The notes: generated from the letters alone by a model not told the origin. A stretch of 64,000 bases of DNA from Acidimicrobiia bacterium (GCA_947476745.1 CANJRG010000011.1:78579-142578); one strand, 5' to 3'; positions 19,601 to 28,773 are shown, counted from the first letter of the stretch. Translations and numbers: made by a program.

Positions 19601-20495
19601 CGACGTCACCCTGACGGCGACTGATCGCGAGGGCCGGCAGTCGATCGCCGTCGAGACGGTGGTGGTCGAGATCGTCTTGCGGGCCGCGCCGGCCGCCTCG
19701 TTCACGGTGAGCGCCCGGGATCCGGGCGAGCTCGTCACCGGCACGACCATCGAGTTCACCGACACCACCCCGTCGCCGTACCCGTTGACGACGCCGGTGT
19801 TCATCGTCGAGGCGTCACCGGCGCTCCCCGTAGCGGGGTCCCGATCGGTGGAGCACGTCTTCGCCGCGGCCGGTACCTATGTGGTGACGATGCAGGTGTG
19901 TTGGGTGGAGGATCCTCAGAACTGCGCCGAGGTGTCCGGTGCGCTGGTCATCGCTGAGGCGGCCAGGCAGCCGGTGGCCGACTTCGCGGTGTCGGGCGGC
20001 GGCGTGCTGCCCGGGACCGCTCCGCCGGTTCTGCTGCTCGGCGAGCCGGTCACCTTCTCGGACCGCTCGAGCGGCGGCGTCCTCACCCGGGTCTGGACCG
20101 TCAACACCGACACCTCGATCGCGCCCGAGGTGATCGTGGTGCCGACCGGTACCGGGACGATCACTGTCACGCTGACGGTAACCAACGCCGCCGGCTCGTC
20201 CTCGGTGACCCGCGAGTTCCTGGTCGTCGCGGCGGCCCCGACGGCAGCATTCACCCCTGCGCCCGCACGGGTGACGGTGGGCGACACCGTGACCTTCGGC
20301 GACAGGGCACCGGCCGAGGCCGTTCGGCAGTGGGACTTCGGCGACGGCACCGACCCGGAGGTCACCGGCGCGGCCACGGTGACGCACCGGTTCGTCGGTG
20401 CCGGGACGTTCACCGTTCGCCTGACGGTGCTGCTGAACGGGTTCTCGGTGAGCAGCACGATGATCGTGACCGTCGAGCCGCTGTCGGGCCCGTAA
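16635..20495 (+). CDS. Membrane-anchored beta-propeller protein with about nine PKD domains
   Basis: 1286 residues. A very basic N-terminal tail of 63 residues precedes one transmembrane helix (about 64-86). Residues 95-430 look like a propeller of repeated strands (GSNAVVLNRSTGAVGLLDG, GRLWAYDGRLGELIRLDSRS, GGRLFVPVFSRSQVLIVN). From about 480 to the end run PKD domains: six carry the WxWxFGDG signature (near residues 615, 703, 788, 878, 962, 1231) and three are degenerate (REWTFVSPDG, about 1050, RVWTVNTDTS). PKD domains are extracellular adhesion/spacer modules. The gene is convergent, 14 bp away, with a MoxR-DUF58-transglutaminase set. I infer a cell-surface anchored protein; its ligand is unknown. 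Confidence 0.8.
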   Translation: MTKPARRRAAPAARRKLEAIGRVDVVGPVAGSGTPGRARDGGSRGDRRCQGGGRLPSRRITRTWLQRVLLALLVGSVLAFGLRAAGTVANKVVTARGSVWLIDPPSGTVVQANAVARDVTVAVRVAEPRQQLSVTQTGSNAVVLNRSTGAVGLLDGATFDYHARSGLTGPGSDLSLVGNETATFALDTSEGRLIALDPTTLAIRFQTTVSAQQATPAVVDRDGRLWAYDGRLGELIRLDSRSGEVLRRVVADPGSTAGLALVADRPVLVDGRVGAVVRLGEDGQPGQRLCRQNRELPGRLLMAGTDPAGHDQLAYALAADTGELLTIDLGRKSCARLSLSEDRGAAADGFGDPVASGGRLFVPVFSRSQVLIVNGADNRIERTVDLRFAVPAGNRFELFVANGNLWFNDLQGARAGVLSDAGAILVVDKQQLNSVSGRLPGSGAGGTEGGSGSASFGAVDPPGPMAAPAAPDPKPVLTPSRLPSQNDPLAANFSYSPPGDPTTVTVLNFVDTSTGSVERREWTFVSPDGEVTTTGGRVVARTLPVVGRWIVTLTAFGAGASSDTTVPVTLLVRDPAQALPPQANFSWDPATPVKGEPVQFADRSTTGRNSPISAWLWEFGDGTVSTMPTPTPHEYATPGTYVVRLTVRNGVGAHSTEATLRVAEPPAELQPAFIWAVAGVEEAPIAVGAVVSFVDRTGGGPTSWSWDFGDGAVGATPSVTHVFRSAGAVVVRLTVGNGASSVTLTRSVTVAPPTTPPRALVAEPGDGASVEANRPVGFVSGTVGSQTSLTWNFGDGSPAEEGAVVRHTFTAPGTYAVRLTAANAVGSTTDAVTVVVTTEPPTPPLLPGLRPSVGASPIDPAVVGEPVRFLNTSIGTGTFVWTFGDGGASSEREPGYVYRRAGVFPVTLTMSDGVRSATTVGEVYVGPPPVEAIAAFGFSPVNPVVGQAVQFVDRTSGTPIGWTWDFGDGSPPFAGQNPPARAYDQPGRYDVTLTATDREGRQSIAVETVVVEIVLRAAPAASFTVSARDPGELVTGTTIEFTDTTPSPYPLTTPVFIVEASPALPVAGSRSVEHVFAAAGTYVVTMQVCWVEDPQNCAEVSGALVIAEAARQPVADFAVSGGGVLPGTAPPVLLLGEPVTFSDRSSGGVLTRVWTVNTDTSIAPEVIVVPTGTGTITVTLTVTNAAGSSSVTREFLVVAAAPTAAFTPAPARVTVGDTVTFGDRAPAEAVRQWDFGDGTDPEVTGAATVTHRFVGAGTFTVRLTVLLNGFSVSSTMIVTVEPLSGP

Positions 20496-20509
20496 CAAAC
20501 CGGCGGGTG

Positions 20510-22810
20510 CTACCGGCGGGTGACCCCGGACAGGAGCGGTCTGGGGCTGATCCGGGCCAGGGTTCCCCGATACCACCGTTGCCCGTCGCGCAGCGCCGAT
20601 CGGAAGGTCTCGGCGTGAGTCCACATCATGGTGACCGCCGTCGGGTCGGGCGCTTCGGGCGAGTACAGCGCAACGCTCACGAGCGGGACCATCGCCGTGA
20701 GCAGCTCGACGGCGTGGGGGCTCAGTCGGGGTTCGGCGGTTGCCAGCACGTCCTTTGCAGTCATCGTCCGGTCGACGTCGATGCCGATCTCGAGCAGGCG
20801 GTCGGTGACCTCGGCCCAGGCCCCCAGCACCTGTTCTGCCGTCGAGGGGTGGTGACGGCGGCGGCGGCGCCGTCCCCCTTTGAGCACAATCAGGCTGAGC
20901 GGGACCAGTACTGCGGTGGCGAGGAGGACCGCACCCACCAGGAGCAGGGCCGAGCCGGGCCCGCCCGCTGGTGTGGTCCTCGAGCCGGAGCTGCTGGCGG
21001 AGGGGGCGGCCCGACCCGGGGGTTCTGCCTCGGACACCACCCCAGCGGCTCGGCCGTCGGCCACCGGGTCGGGCGGCTCGGTGAGGGTGGCGGAGCGTCG
21101 CGGCGGGGTCGGCTCGAAGGGGACCCATAGGCCGTTCCCGAGGAGGACCTCGGGCCAGACGTGGGCCTGGCGGTTGGTGATGTCGGACAGCGCAACGGTC
21201 GCGCCGGTGACCGGATCGGTGTCGGTGGTCAGGTATCCGACGACCAGCCGGCTGGGGAAACCCAGGGACCGGGCCATCACCGCGAAGGCGCCGGCGAACT
21301 GCTCCGCATAGCCGGAACGCTCGGCGGTGAGAAAGTTGGTGAGCCGACCGTAGGAACTGCCCGAGGGGGCTTCCTCCCGGTAGGCGTAGCCGGCGGCCAG
21401 TGCATTCTGGAGCAGGGTGAGGCGGGCGTAGGGGGAGTCAGCGGCCGGCCCGGCGTCGCTGCGCGGTTCGCTCAGGCGCTGGGCGAGTTGCCGTAACGGC
21501 AGTGGCATGTGGGCGACGTCGAGGAGGCCGGCGGTGGCATCGGTGATGATCGGCCGTGACAGCGCGGCGAGCTGCTGCGTGGTCGGGTGTGGCACCGCCG
21601 AGACGACCCGGTAGGTCCTTCCCGTCGGATCTCCGCCGACACTGATCAGGACTGCGGTGACCGGGTCGATCCCGAGCGGGAAGGCGTCACCGTCGACCTC
21701 GACGGTGATGGGGCGATCGGCGGCGGGCAGCCACGGACCGGTGGGTGCGGTGATGACCTGCACGGTCTGGAGCACGGTTTCCGTCCGCACCCCGGGGTCG
21801 GGCCCCTCCGGGAGCGCGGATCCGGTTCTATCGAACCGGGCGCTCGAGGACCAACCGGCGCCGTCGAACCGGTCGAGCACCGTCAACCGGAGCCGATCGA
21901 CCATCGCTCCGTCGGAGCGGGCCTCGATGCCGATGCGATAGCGCAGCGTCGGCTCCGGCGACAAGGCCGTGAGCTCCCCCTTGAGGCCTTCGAGCGGGTT
22001 GGCCACGTCTGCGACGGCGATCCGTTGTTCGCGCAGGCTGCGAGGGTCGAACGACGGTGCGCGCAGCGGCACGCGGGCAACGGCGATGGTGGCCAACAGC
22101 GTCGATGCGGCGACGACGGGCAGCCCGAGGGCGATCCAGCGGGTCGCAGGGGTGTTCACCGAGAGCGGGCGGTGTAGCCCCGCAGGGTCGGTGGTCGGTC
22201 CGGGGCGCCTTTGGTCGCCTCCGGTCGGCTCGATGACTGCCCAACGGTTGGCATGCAGCAGGAACACCACCAGGAGTACGGCGGTGATGGCCGCGGGCAA
22301 CAGCAGGGTGCCCGCCGGCCGCAAGGCGGCGAAGCCCAGCGTGGCGAGGTACAGCGCCAGAGCCGGAACGACCGGCGCTACCGCGTTGCGACTGCGATGG
22401 ACGAACTCGGCGGCGGCAGCAGCGGCCAGCCAGACCAGGGCCAGCACGGACACCAGCAGCCCGGGCTCGACCGTGGCCGGGAGGCTGATGGTGAGCAGGT
22501 CGGCCCACCCATCGGTGAGTCCCGCCGCAAGCTGTTCGACGGTGCCGGTCGTGGGGAGCAGGTGCGTCGTGGTCGCACCGAGCGCGACGTAGGCGACGTA
22601 GGCCATGAACGCCACGAACGACCACAGCAGCGATGCGGTCATCGTCGTCCGGCGGAGATGGGCGCTGCCGGCGATCCCCACCGGGACGAGCACCGCCCCG
22701 AACGCCGGCAGTAGGTACCCCGAGGTGGCGAACACCCGGCCGAAGCCGAGCGCGGCCAGCATCGTCAGCGCCGCCACCCCGACCAACTCGAACGCCAGCA
22801 GGCGCTTCAT
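20510..22810 (-). CDS. TgpA-like multi-span membrane protein with transglutaminase-like domain lacking the catalytic Cys
   Basis: 766 residues. The N-terminal 200 residues carry six hydrophobic segments (TgpA N-terminal type). A periplasmic loop contains a transglutaminase-like core: GYAEQFAGAFAVMARSLGF, then SRLVVGYL and QAHVWPEVLLGNGLW. Family enzymes have GYCEQFA; here the Cys codon is Ala (residue 502, codon 21305-21307) while the His (residue 550) is kept. A further transmembrane helix near 620 and a cytosolic DUF4129-like tail follow. It overlaps the DUF58 gene by 4 bp. In characterised TgpA the core is extracytoplasmic; with Cys missing, catalysis is unlikely and a binding role is inferred. 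Confidence 0.85.
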   Translation of the reverse strand: MKRLLAFELVGVAALTMLAALGFGRVFATSGYLLPAFGAVLVPVGIAGSAHLRRTTMTASLLWSFVAFMAYVAYVALGATTTHLLPTTGTVEQLAAGLTDGWADLLTISLPATVEPGLLVSVLALVWLAAAAAAEFVHRSRNAVAPVVPALALYLATLGFAALRPAGTLLLPAAITAVLLVVFLLHANRWAVIEPTGGDQRRPGPTTDPAGLHRPLSVNTPATRWIALGLPVVAASTLLATIAVARVPLRAPSFDPRSLREQRIAVADVANPLEGLKGELTALSPEPTLRYRIGIEARSDGAMVDRLRLTVLDRFDGAGWSSSARFDRTGSALPEGPDPGVRTETVLQTVQVITAPTGPWLPAADRPITVEVDGDAFPLGIDPVTAVLISVGGDPTGRTYRVVSAVPHPTTQQLAALSRPIITDATAGLLDVAHMPLPLRQLAQRLSEPRSDAGPAADSPYARLTLLQNALAAGYAYREEAPSGSSYGRLTNFLTAERSGYAEQFAGAFAVMARSLGFPSRLVVGYLTTDTDPVTGATVALSDITNRQAHVWPEVLLGNGLWVPFEPTPPRRSATLTEPPDPVADGRAAGVVSEAEPPGRAAPSASSSGSRTTPAGGPGSALLLVGAVLLATAVLVPLSLIVLKGGRRRRRRHHPSTAEQVLGAWAEVTDRLLEIGIDVDRTMTAKDVLATAEPRLSPHAVELLTAMVPLVSVALYSPEAPDPTAVTMMWTHAETFRSALRDGQRWYRGTLARISPRPLLSGVTRR

Positions 22811-23946
22811 CGCCGGATCCTGCGGTTCCAGGCGTCGGCGAACTCGGCGGCGGTACCGGCGTTGAACAGCACGGCACCGGGCAGGTCGAAGACCTCGCCC
22901 CGGCCATGGGGGCCGATACGGCCGATGGTGACGTTGGAGAAGCGGCTGCGCAGCGGGCCCACGGCGGCGAGGTCGACGGCTGCGGCCCGACCGGTGATCA
23001 CCGCCAGGGAGAATCCGCCGCGCTCACCGGCGACCTGGGGGGCCAACCGGGCCAGCGACGCGCCGGACGCGGTGGTGACGGCCGCCAGATGGTCGAGGAT
23101 GTCCGCGATGCGGTCGCCGGTCTCCGAGCCGATGGCGAGGCCGGCGGTGGTGCGCAACCGGATCGGGTAGTTGTGGGCGGCGTTGGCCACCATCAGCGAT
23201 GCCACCACCTGGACGGCCTGTTCGAACTCCTCGTCGCCGTACAGGGCCTCGTTCACGTCGAAGAGGACCAGCGTCCGGGGCTGGAAGGCGTCGACGTTGT
23301 GGCGGACCATCGTGCGCCCGGTTCTGGCCGAGGATTTCCAGTGCACGAGCCTGAGATCATCGCCGACCAGGTACTCCCGCAGGGTGTGGAAGGCGATGCC
23401 ACCCTGCTGGGCCTCACCGGCGGTGGGGCCTTCGAGGTCCCTGGTGGTGCCGTTGGGGAACGGTGACATCCGGTAGGCCCGGGGGTGGACCCACAGGGTC
23501 TCGGTGGGGAGCTGGTCCTGCCCGGTGCGAATCAGGTGGAAGGGGTCCGAGCGGCTCACCGTCAGCGGCCCCACCTGGAAAACGCCGCGGCGCTCGGTCC
23601 GCAGCCGGTAGGGGCGCTGATGGGAGCCGCCCGGTTCAAGGCGTGGGATCGACACCGGCACCGCACCCGACCCGAACCGTTCGAGGGCGACCATGGCGGG
23701 GCTGGTGCGTCGGGATTCGTTGGTGACGGTCAGGGTTGCGGTCGCCACGGCGCCCTCGACCACCCGATCGGGTTGCAGCTTGCGCTCGACGGCGAGCGGC
23801 GGGCGGGTACGGGTCCACAGCACCGACGACAACACCACCAGCCCGATGGCCACGCCGACGAGCACCAGCTCCCGGTAACCGAGGGCTGCTCCGAGGCCAC
23901 CCGTGGCCAGCGCCAGGATCAGCGCCGCACGTCCGAACCGTGTCAT
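22807..23946 (-). CDS. DUF58 domain membrane protein
   Basis: 379 residues. Two N-terminal hydrophobic stretches (about 7-24 and 27-45) are followed by a beta-rich segment (ERKLQPDRVVEGAVATATL) and the DUF58 core LREYLVGDDLRLVHWKSSART with a von Willebrand A-like fold around VRHNVDAFQPRTLVLFDVNE. DUF58 proteins accompany MoxR ATPases and transglutaminase-like proteins in many bacteria; the exact role is unknown but it is thought to be the VWA-type partner of the MoxR chaperone. It overlaps the transglutaminase gene by 4 bp and starts 12 bp after the MoxR gene. Confidence 0.88.
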   Translation of the reverse strand: MTRFGRAALILALATGGLGAALGYRELVLVGVAIGLVVLSSVLWTRTRPPLAVERKLQPDRVVEGAVATATLTVTNESRRTSPAMVALERFGSGAVPVSIPRLEPGGSHQRPYRLRTERRGVFQVGPLTVSRSDPFHLIRTGQDQLPTETLWVHPRAYRMSPFPNGTTRDLEGPTAGEAQQGGIAFHTLREYLVGDDLRLVHWKSSARTGRTMVRHNVDAFQPRTLVLFDVNEALYGDEEFEQAVQVVASLMVANAAHNYPIRLRTTAGLAIGSETGDRIADILDHLAAVTTASGASLARLAPQVAGERGGFSLAVITGRAAAVDLAAVGPLRSRFSNVTIGRIGPHGRGEVFDLPGAVLFNAGTAAEFADAWNRRIRR

Positions 23947-23958
23947 GGCCGGCGCTCC

Positions 23959-24999
23959 CTATCCGTGACGGGGTCCCTCGAAGCGCTCCTGCGGCACGGG
24001 CACCCGGTGCAGCAGGTCGAGCAGCAGTTCGAGGGGGTTGCGGCCCTGGAGTTCCGCTTCCGGCGTGAGGATCATCCGATGGGCCAGCACCAGCGGGGCC
24101 AGTTCCTTGACGTCGTCGGCAGTGACGAACGGACGATCGGCCGCCGCGGCGTATGCCCTCGCCGCTCGGGCCAGCCCGACGGTGCCGCGAGGGCTGACCC
24201 CGAGGCGGAGCTCGGCCATGTACCGGGTGGCCGAGGTCAGCTGCACGATGTACTGGGCCAGTGCGGGGGCGATGTGGACGCGGTCGGTGAGCGCGATCAT
24301 GCGGCGCACGTCGCCGGCGCCGAGGACCGCGGCGAGGTTGTCGACCTGCGAGGCGGGCGAGACGTCGCCGAAGATGATCGACATCTCGTCCTCCATCGAC
24401 GGGTAGCCGAGGGACAGCCGCATGAGGAACCGGTCGATCTGTGCTTCCGGCAGGTTGTACGTGCCGCCGTGCTCGACGGGGTTCTGGGTGGCGAGAACCA
24501 TGAACGGTCGCGGGACCTGGTACGGCGTCGAGTCGACGGTGACCTGACGCTCCTCCATGACCTCGAGCAGGGCGGACTGGGTCTTGGGGGAGGCCCGGTT
24601 GATCTCGTCGCCGATGACGATGTTGGCGAAGACCCCGCCCGGGTGGAACTCGAACTCGTTGGTGACCCGGTTGAAGATCTGCACCCCGGTCACGTCGGAG
24701 GGCAGCAGGTCCGGCGTGAACTGGATGCGTTGCCAGCTGCACTCGAGGGAGTTGGCGATGGCCTTGGCCAGCGTGGTCTTGCCGACGCCGGGGACGTCCT
24801 CGAGCAGCAGGTGCCCCTCGGCGAACAGGCAGGTGAGCGCCAGGCGGATGGCGTCCTGCTTGCCCTTGAGGACCTTGGCGACGTTGGCGCCGAGGAGGTC
24901 GAAACAGGTGGCGAAGTGCTGGACCTCCGCAAGGGTCGGTGGTGCACCCCGGCCCGCTGCATCGTCACCGACGACGACCTCGACCCCGTGCTGCAGCAT
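23959..24999 (-). CDS. MoxR-family AAA+ ATPase
   Basis: 346 residues from ATG at 24999 (a GTG at 25005 is close by); the frame is open upstream to 25365 but lacks family likeness there. Walker A is EDVPGVGKTTLAKA, Walker B VIGDEINRAS, sensor 1 MVLATQNPVEHGGTYNLPEAQIDRF is split over the arginine-finger region, and the C-terminal lid contains SPRGTVGLARAARAYA. MoxR proteins act as chaperones that assemble or activate VWA-domain partners, here the DUF58 protein. It is the first gene of a three-gene set with spacings of 12 bp and -4 bp. The 277 bp upstream hold no gene. Confidence 0.92.
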   Translation of the reverse strand: MLQHGVEVVVGDDAAGRGAPPTLAEVQHFATCFDLLGANVAKVLKGKQDAIRLALTCLFAEGHLLLEDVPGVGKTTLAKAIANSLECSWQRIQFTPDLLPSDVTGVQIFNRVTNEFEFHPGGVFANIVIGDEINRASPKTQSALLEVMEERQVTVDSTPYQVPRPFMVLATQNPVEHGGTYNLPEAQIDRFLMRLSLGYPSMEDEMSIIFGDVSPASQVDNLAAVLGAGDVRRMIALTDRVHIAPALAQYIVQLTSATRYMAELRLGVSPRGTVGLARAARAYAAAADRPFVTADDVKELAPLVLAHRMILTPEAELQGRNPLELLLDLLHRVPVPQERFEGPRHG

Positions 25000-25276
25000 G
25001 CCCACCCCTGCACCTGAACTTCGTCCGCCCGCCACGCCGCCGTGCGTGCACCAAAGGCCCCGACGACCGACGGCGTCGATCCGGGGCCTCCACCTGGGCC
25101 GACGCCAACGGTAGCGGCCTCGGTCATCGGGGCTGGCGCCGAACCGGTGCGTCGGGCAAACCGTTGCAGGGCCGCAATGTTCGTGACGTCGAGGGGGCCG
25201 ATATCTCACGGTGGGCGCGATGAGAGTCGCTCGTCGCGTTGGGTCCTTGATCGGCGCGCGGTGGATGCGCCGCCGG

Positions 25277-25660
25277 TCAGCGTCGGCCGGGGCAGCCGCG
25301 CAGGAGCTGGTAGCCGACCATGGAGGCGGCCATGATGGACACCACGCCTGCGAGACCGCCGGCATCGGGCCCCCACAGTGCGGTCACCCCGAGGGTGATG
25401 GCGACGGCGATCACCGCGGCAACCGCTGAGATCAGCACCCGGGCCCAGCGGCGGCGATGCCGCTGCTCTTCGAGCTCGCCTGGGAGGGGTCCCTCGCCGT
25501 GCAGCTCGATCTCGGACCGTTCCTCCGGGAACCCGGCACCGTCGAGCAGGTCGAACGGGCTGTACTCGAGACGTTCGATCATCCACACGAACTCGGGGTC
25601 GTCGCGCCGTAGCGACGCCTCGATCTCTGCCAGCGCGTCTGCCTCGTCCCGGTCGAGCAC
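25277..25660 (-). CDS. DUF3040 membrane protein
   Basis: 127 residues if started at GTG 25660; an ATG at 25747 would add 29 residues not typical of the family. The N-terminal LDRDEADALAEIEASLRRDDPEF is the DUF3040 pattern (a short helix pair near the membrane; split here in two parts: LDRDEADALAEIEASL and RRDDPEF). After a charged stretch (EEQRHRRRWAR) come two transmembrane helices (about 81-99 and 105-121). DUF3040 proteins are frequent in actinobacteria and uncharacterised. It is divergent from aceE. Confidence 0.65.
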   Translation of the reverse strand: MLDRDEADALAEIEASLRRDDPEFVWMIERLEYSPFDLLDGAGFPEERSEIELHGEGPLPGELEEQRHRRRWARVLISAVAAVIAVAITLGVTALWGPDAGGLAGVVSIMAASMVGYQLLRGCPGRR

Positions 25661-25751
25661 GCCAAGAGAATGCCAGGTTTCGCGAGGGGATTTCCTGTCG
25701 CGAGCCGACGGTGCCGGAACGATCACCGGTAGGCAACCAACGGCCACGTTG

Positions 25752-25768
25752 GGTGCCGAATCGGCACC
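25752..25768. promoter_or_regulatory. 17-bp perfect palindrome upstream of aceE
   Basis: GGTGCCGAATCGGCACC has 7-bp arms around a 3-base centre and lies in the gap between the divergent DUF3040 gene and aceE, 53 bp before the aceE start. It could be an operator for either gene. Only the symmetry and position support this. Confidence 0.35.
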
Positions 25769-25790
25769 GCCGTGACCCGCATCGCCGAAC

Positions 25791-25814
25791 TTGACAGCCC
25801 GGCGGTCGTAACAT
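25791..25814 (+). promoter_or_regulatory. Candidate aceE promoter, possibly leaderless
   Basis: TAACAT (25809-25814) sits 8 bases before the aceE ATG, the place of a -10 box for a leaderless transcript, and no Shine-Dalgarno sequence precedes the ATG. A TTGACA lies at 25791-25796 but with a 12-base spacer, shorter than normal, so it may not be the true -35 element. Confidence 0.35.
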
Positions 25815-25821
25815 CACACCC

Positions 25822-28557
25822 ATGCCGCGCTTCGAAGAATCCCACGATCTGGTGCCGGATCTCGACCCCGGTGAGACCCAGGAATGGGTCGAGAGCCTCG
25901 ACGCCGTGCTCGATCAGCGGGGCCCCGGCCGAGCGCGGTTCCTGGTGCGCAAGCTGCTCAAGCACTCCGAGTACCGCGACATCGGGCTGCCCGCCGCGGT
26001 CACCACGCCCTACATCAACACGATCGCCCCTGAGGACGAGCCGTGGTTCCCCGGCGACGAGTACCTCGAGCGGCGTATCCGGGCCTACATCCGCTGGAAC
26101 GCTGCGGTGATGGTGTCCAACGCCAACAAGCACGACGACGGCATCGGCGGGCACCTCTCATCGTTCGCCTCGAGCGCCGCCCTCTACGACGTGGGCTTCA
26201 ACTGGTTCTGGCGGGGCAAGGACTCCGGCGAGCCGGGCGACCACATTTACTTCCAGGGGCACGCCTCGCCGGGCATCTACGCCCGGGCGTTCCTCGAGGG
26301 TCGCCTCGACGAGAACGACCTCGACCATTTCCGCCGGGAGATCGGCCGGACCGGCCTGTCGTCCTACCCCCATCCCCGGCTCATGCCGGAGTTCTGGGAG
26401 TACCCGACGGTGTCGATGGGCCTCGGCCCCATCAACGCCATCTACCAGGCCCGCTTCAACCGCTACCTGCACGATCGGCGCATCGACGACACGTCGAGCT
26501 CCAAGGTGTGGTGCTTCATGGGCGACGGCGAGTCCGACGAGCCGGAGTCCCTCGGCGCGCTGCACCTCGCCTCGCGCGAGCGGCTCGACAACCTGATCTT
26601 CGTCGTCAACTGCAATCTGCAGCGTCTTGACGGCCCGGTGCGCGGCAACGGCAAGGTCATCCAGGAGCTCGAGGGTGTGTTCCGCGGTGCCGGGTGGAAC
26701 GTCATCAAGGTGGTCTGGGGGTCGCGCTGGGACGACCTGCTGCACCATGATGTCGACGGCGTGCTGGTGGAGAAGATGAACACCACCGTCGACGGTGAGT
26801 ACCAGCGCTACTCGGTGGATACCGGCTCCTACATCCGCGAGCACTTCTTCGGGCCCGACCCCCGGCTGCGGGACCTCGTGTCCGATCTCACCGACGACGA
26901 TCTGCGCAACCTGCCCCGCGGCGGCCACGACTACCGCAAGATCTACGCCGCCTACAAGCGGGCGGTGGAGCACCGCGGCAGCCCGACCGTGATCCTGGTC
27001 AAGACGGTGAAGGGCTGGACCCTCGGCCCCGAGGTCGAGGGCCGCAACGCGACCCACCAGATCAAGAAGCTGAACCGGGAACAGTTGCTGCGCATCCGCG
27101 ACCGGCTGTACCTGCACACGGAGGTCCCCGAGGACTTCGACCCCGACGACCCGCCCTACATCCGGCCGGCGCCGGAGAGCCCGGAGTATCGCTACCTCGT
27201 CGATCGCCGCCGGGCGCTCGACGGGGCGTTGCCGAGCCGGACCACCCACGCCCGACGGCCGCTCGAGATGCCCTCGGAGCGGCCCTTCGCCGAGCTCAGT
27301 ACGGGCTCGGGGACCCAGGCGGTGTCCACCACGATGGCCTTCACCAGGCTGTTGCGATCGATGTTGCGGGAGCAGCCATTCGGCCAGCGGGTGGTGCCCA
27401 TCATCCCCGACGAGGCCCGTACCTTCGGCATGGATGCCTTGTTCAAGGAGATCGGTATCTACGCCAGCGCCGGCCAGCGCTACGAGCCGGTGGACTGGAA
27501 CCTGCAGCTGTCCTACCGCGAGGCCAAGGACGGCCAGTTGCTCGAGGAGGGCATCACCGAGGCCGGGGCGTTGGCCAGCTTCACCGCGGCGGCGACCTCC
27601 TACGCCACCCGCGGCGTGCCGATGGTGCCGTTCTACATCTTCTATTCGATGTTCGGCTTCCAGCGGGTCGGTGACCTGATCTGGGCGCTCGGCGACAGCC
27701 GCGGCCGCGGGTTCCTGATGGGTGCCACCGCGGGGCGTACCACGCTGCTCGGCGAGGGGTTGCAGCACCAGGACGGGCATTCGCCGGTGCTGGCGTCGAC
27801 GGTGCCGGCCTGCCGGGTGTACGACCCGGCCTTCGCCTACGAGCTGGCGGTCATCATCCAGGACGGTCTGCAGGTGATGTACGGCGGCACGGCCGGGGTC
27901 CCGCCGTCGCAGGGCGGCAACCTCGACGTGTTCTATTACCTCACCCTGTACAACGAGAACTTCGTCCAACCGCCGTCGCCCGAGGGCCTGGACCGCGACG
28001 GGTTGCTGCGGGGTCTGTACCGCTGGAAGGGCGTCGAGGACCGCGACTGGAAGAGCCGGGCGACCCTGCTGTTCTCCGGGTCGTCGTGGCGTCTGGCCCA
28101 GGCGGCGGCGGACGAGCTGGCCGAGCACTACGGGGTGGGGGCCGAGCTGTGGTCGGCCACGTCGTTCAAGCGGCTGCGTGATGACGCCCTCGAGGTGGAG
28201 CGCTGGAACCGCCTGCATCCGCTCGAGGCGCCGCGGACGGCGTACGTCACCGATCGACTGAACGAGACGCTGGGACCGGTGGTGGCGGTGACGGACTACA
28301 TGCGGTCCGTACCCGATCAGATCGCCCGGTTCGTGCCTGGAGACTTCACCGTGTTGGGTACCGACGGGTATGGCCGTTCGGACACCCGGGAGGCGCTGCG
28401 CCGTCACTTCGAGATCGACCCGGCCCACATCGTGGTCACCACCCTGTGGCAGCTCGCCCTGCGCGGTGAGGCGAAGCCCGAGGCGGTCCAGGACGCCATC
28501 GCCCGCTACGGCATCGATGCCGAGCTGCCCGCCCCGTGGGATCCGTGGGTGCACTGA
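25822..28557 (+). CDS. aceE: Pyruvate dehydrogenase E1 component, homodimeric type
   Basis: 911 residues, full length for the family. The thiamine-diphosphate motif is [17 protein letters not shown] ending with [10 protein letters not shown]; the conserved [20 protein letters not shown] segment lies near 110, and [10 protein letters not shown] with [13 protein letters not shown] marks the pyrimidine-binding domain. The enzyme decarboxylates pyruvate and acylates the lipoyl group of E2. E2 and E3 genes are not in the window, which is common in actinobacteria where aceE stands alone. Start ATG at 25822 without Shine-Dalgarno sequence. Confidence 0.97.
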   Translation: MPRFEESHDLVPDLDPGETQEWVESLDAVLDQRGPGRARFLVRKLLKHSEYRDIGLPAAVTTPYINTIAPEDEPWFPGDEYLERRIRAYIRWNAAVMVSNANKHDDGIGGHLSSFASSAALYDVGFNWFWRGKDSGEPGDHIYFQGHASPGIYARAFLEGRLDENDLDHFRREIGRTGLSSYPHPRLMPEFWEYPTVSMGLGPINAIYQARFNRYLHDRRIDDTSSSKVWCFMGDGESDEPESLGALHLASRERLDNLIFVVNCNLQRLDGPVRGNGKVIQELEGVFRGAGWNVIKVVWGSRWDDLLHHDVDGVLVEKMNTTVDGEYQRYSVDTGSYIREHFFGPDPRLRDLVSDLTDDDLRNLPRGGHDYRKIYAAYKRAVEHRGSPTVILVKTVKGWTLGPEVEGRNATHQIKKLNREQLLRIRDRLYLHTEVPEDFDPDDPPYIRPAPESPEYRYLVDRRRALDGALPSRTTHARRPLEMPSERPFAELSTGSGTQAVSTTMAFTRLLRSMLREQPFGQRVVPIIPDEARTFGMDALFKEIGIYASAGQRYEPVDWNLQLSYREAKDGQLLEEGITEAGALASFTAAATSYATRGVPMVPFYIFYSMFGFQRVGDLIWALGDSRGRGFLMGATAGRTTLLGEGLQHQDGHSPVLASTVPACRVYDPAFAYELAVIIQDGLQVMYGGTAGVPPSQGGNLDVFYYLTLYNENFVQPPSPEGLDRDGLLRGLYRWKGVEDRDWKSRATLLFSGSSWRLAQAAADELAEHYGVGAELWSATSFKRLRDDALEVERWNRLHPLEAPRTAYVTDRLNETLGPVVAVTDYMRSVPDQIARFVPGDFTVLGTDGYGRSDTREALRRHFEIDPAHIVVTTLWQLALRGEAKPEAVQDAIARYGIDAELPAPWDPWVH

Positions 28558-28590
28558 CGGTGCTCGCCCGGCCGACCCCAGGCTGCGTCG

Positions 28591-28773
28591 ATGGCTGATC
28601 CGCCGCGTCCACCCCGTTCCTTCGGGTTGGTCCTCGGCGTGTTGGCCCTGCTCGGCGTGCTGATGGTGGCCCGGCTGGTGATCGGCTTCGTCTTTTCGCT
28701 GCTCACCCTGGCCGGGGTCGTGGCGCTGCTGGTGGTGGCAGTCAGCCTCGGCGCGCGCCGAGGGCGTCGCTGA
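28591..28773 (+). CDS. 60-residue two-helix membrane protein
   Basis: 60 residues: a Pro/Arg-rich N-terminus (MADPPRPPRSFG), two hydrophobic helices (about 12-29 and 32-52) and a basic end (GARRGRR). It starts 33 bp after aceE on the same strand, which suggests cotranscription, and overlaps the 3' end of the convergent glycerate kinase gene by 32 bp. No family recognised; the hydrophobic pattern and G/C at third positions favour a real gene. Confidence 0.55.
   Translation: MADPPRPPRSFGLVLGVLALLGVLMVARLVIGFVFSLLTLAGVVALLVVAVSLGARRGRR

Noticed and set aside
25000..25365. N-terminal extension of the MoxR ATPase
   Set aside because: The added residues lack any likeness to MoxR proteins and the codon use looks non-coding.
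26158..28554. A 798-codon open frame antisense to aceE
   Set aside because: Frame mirrors the aceE codon structure; no motifs.
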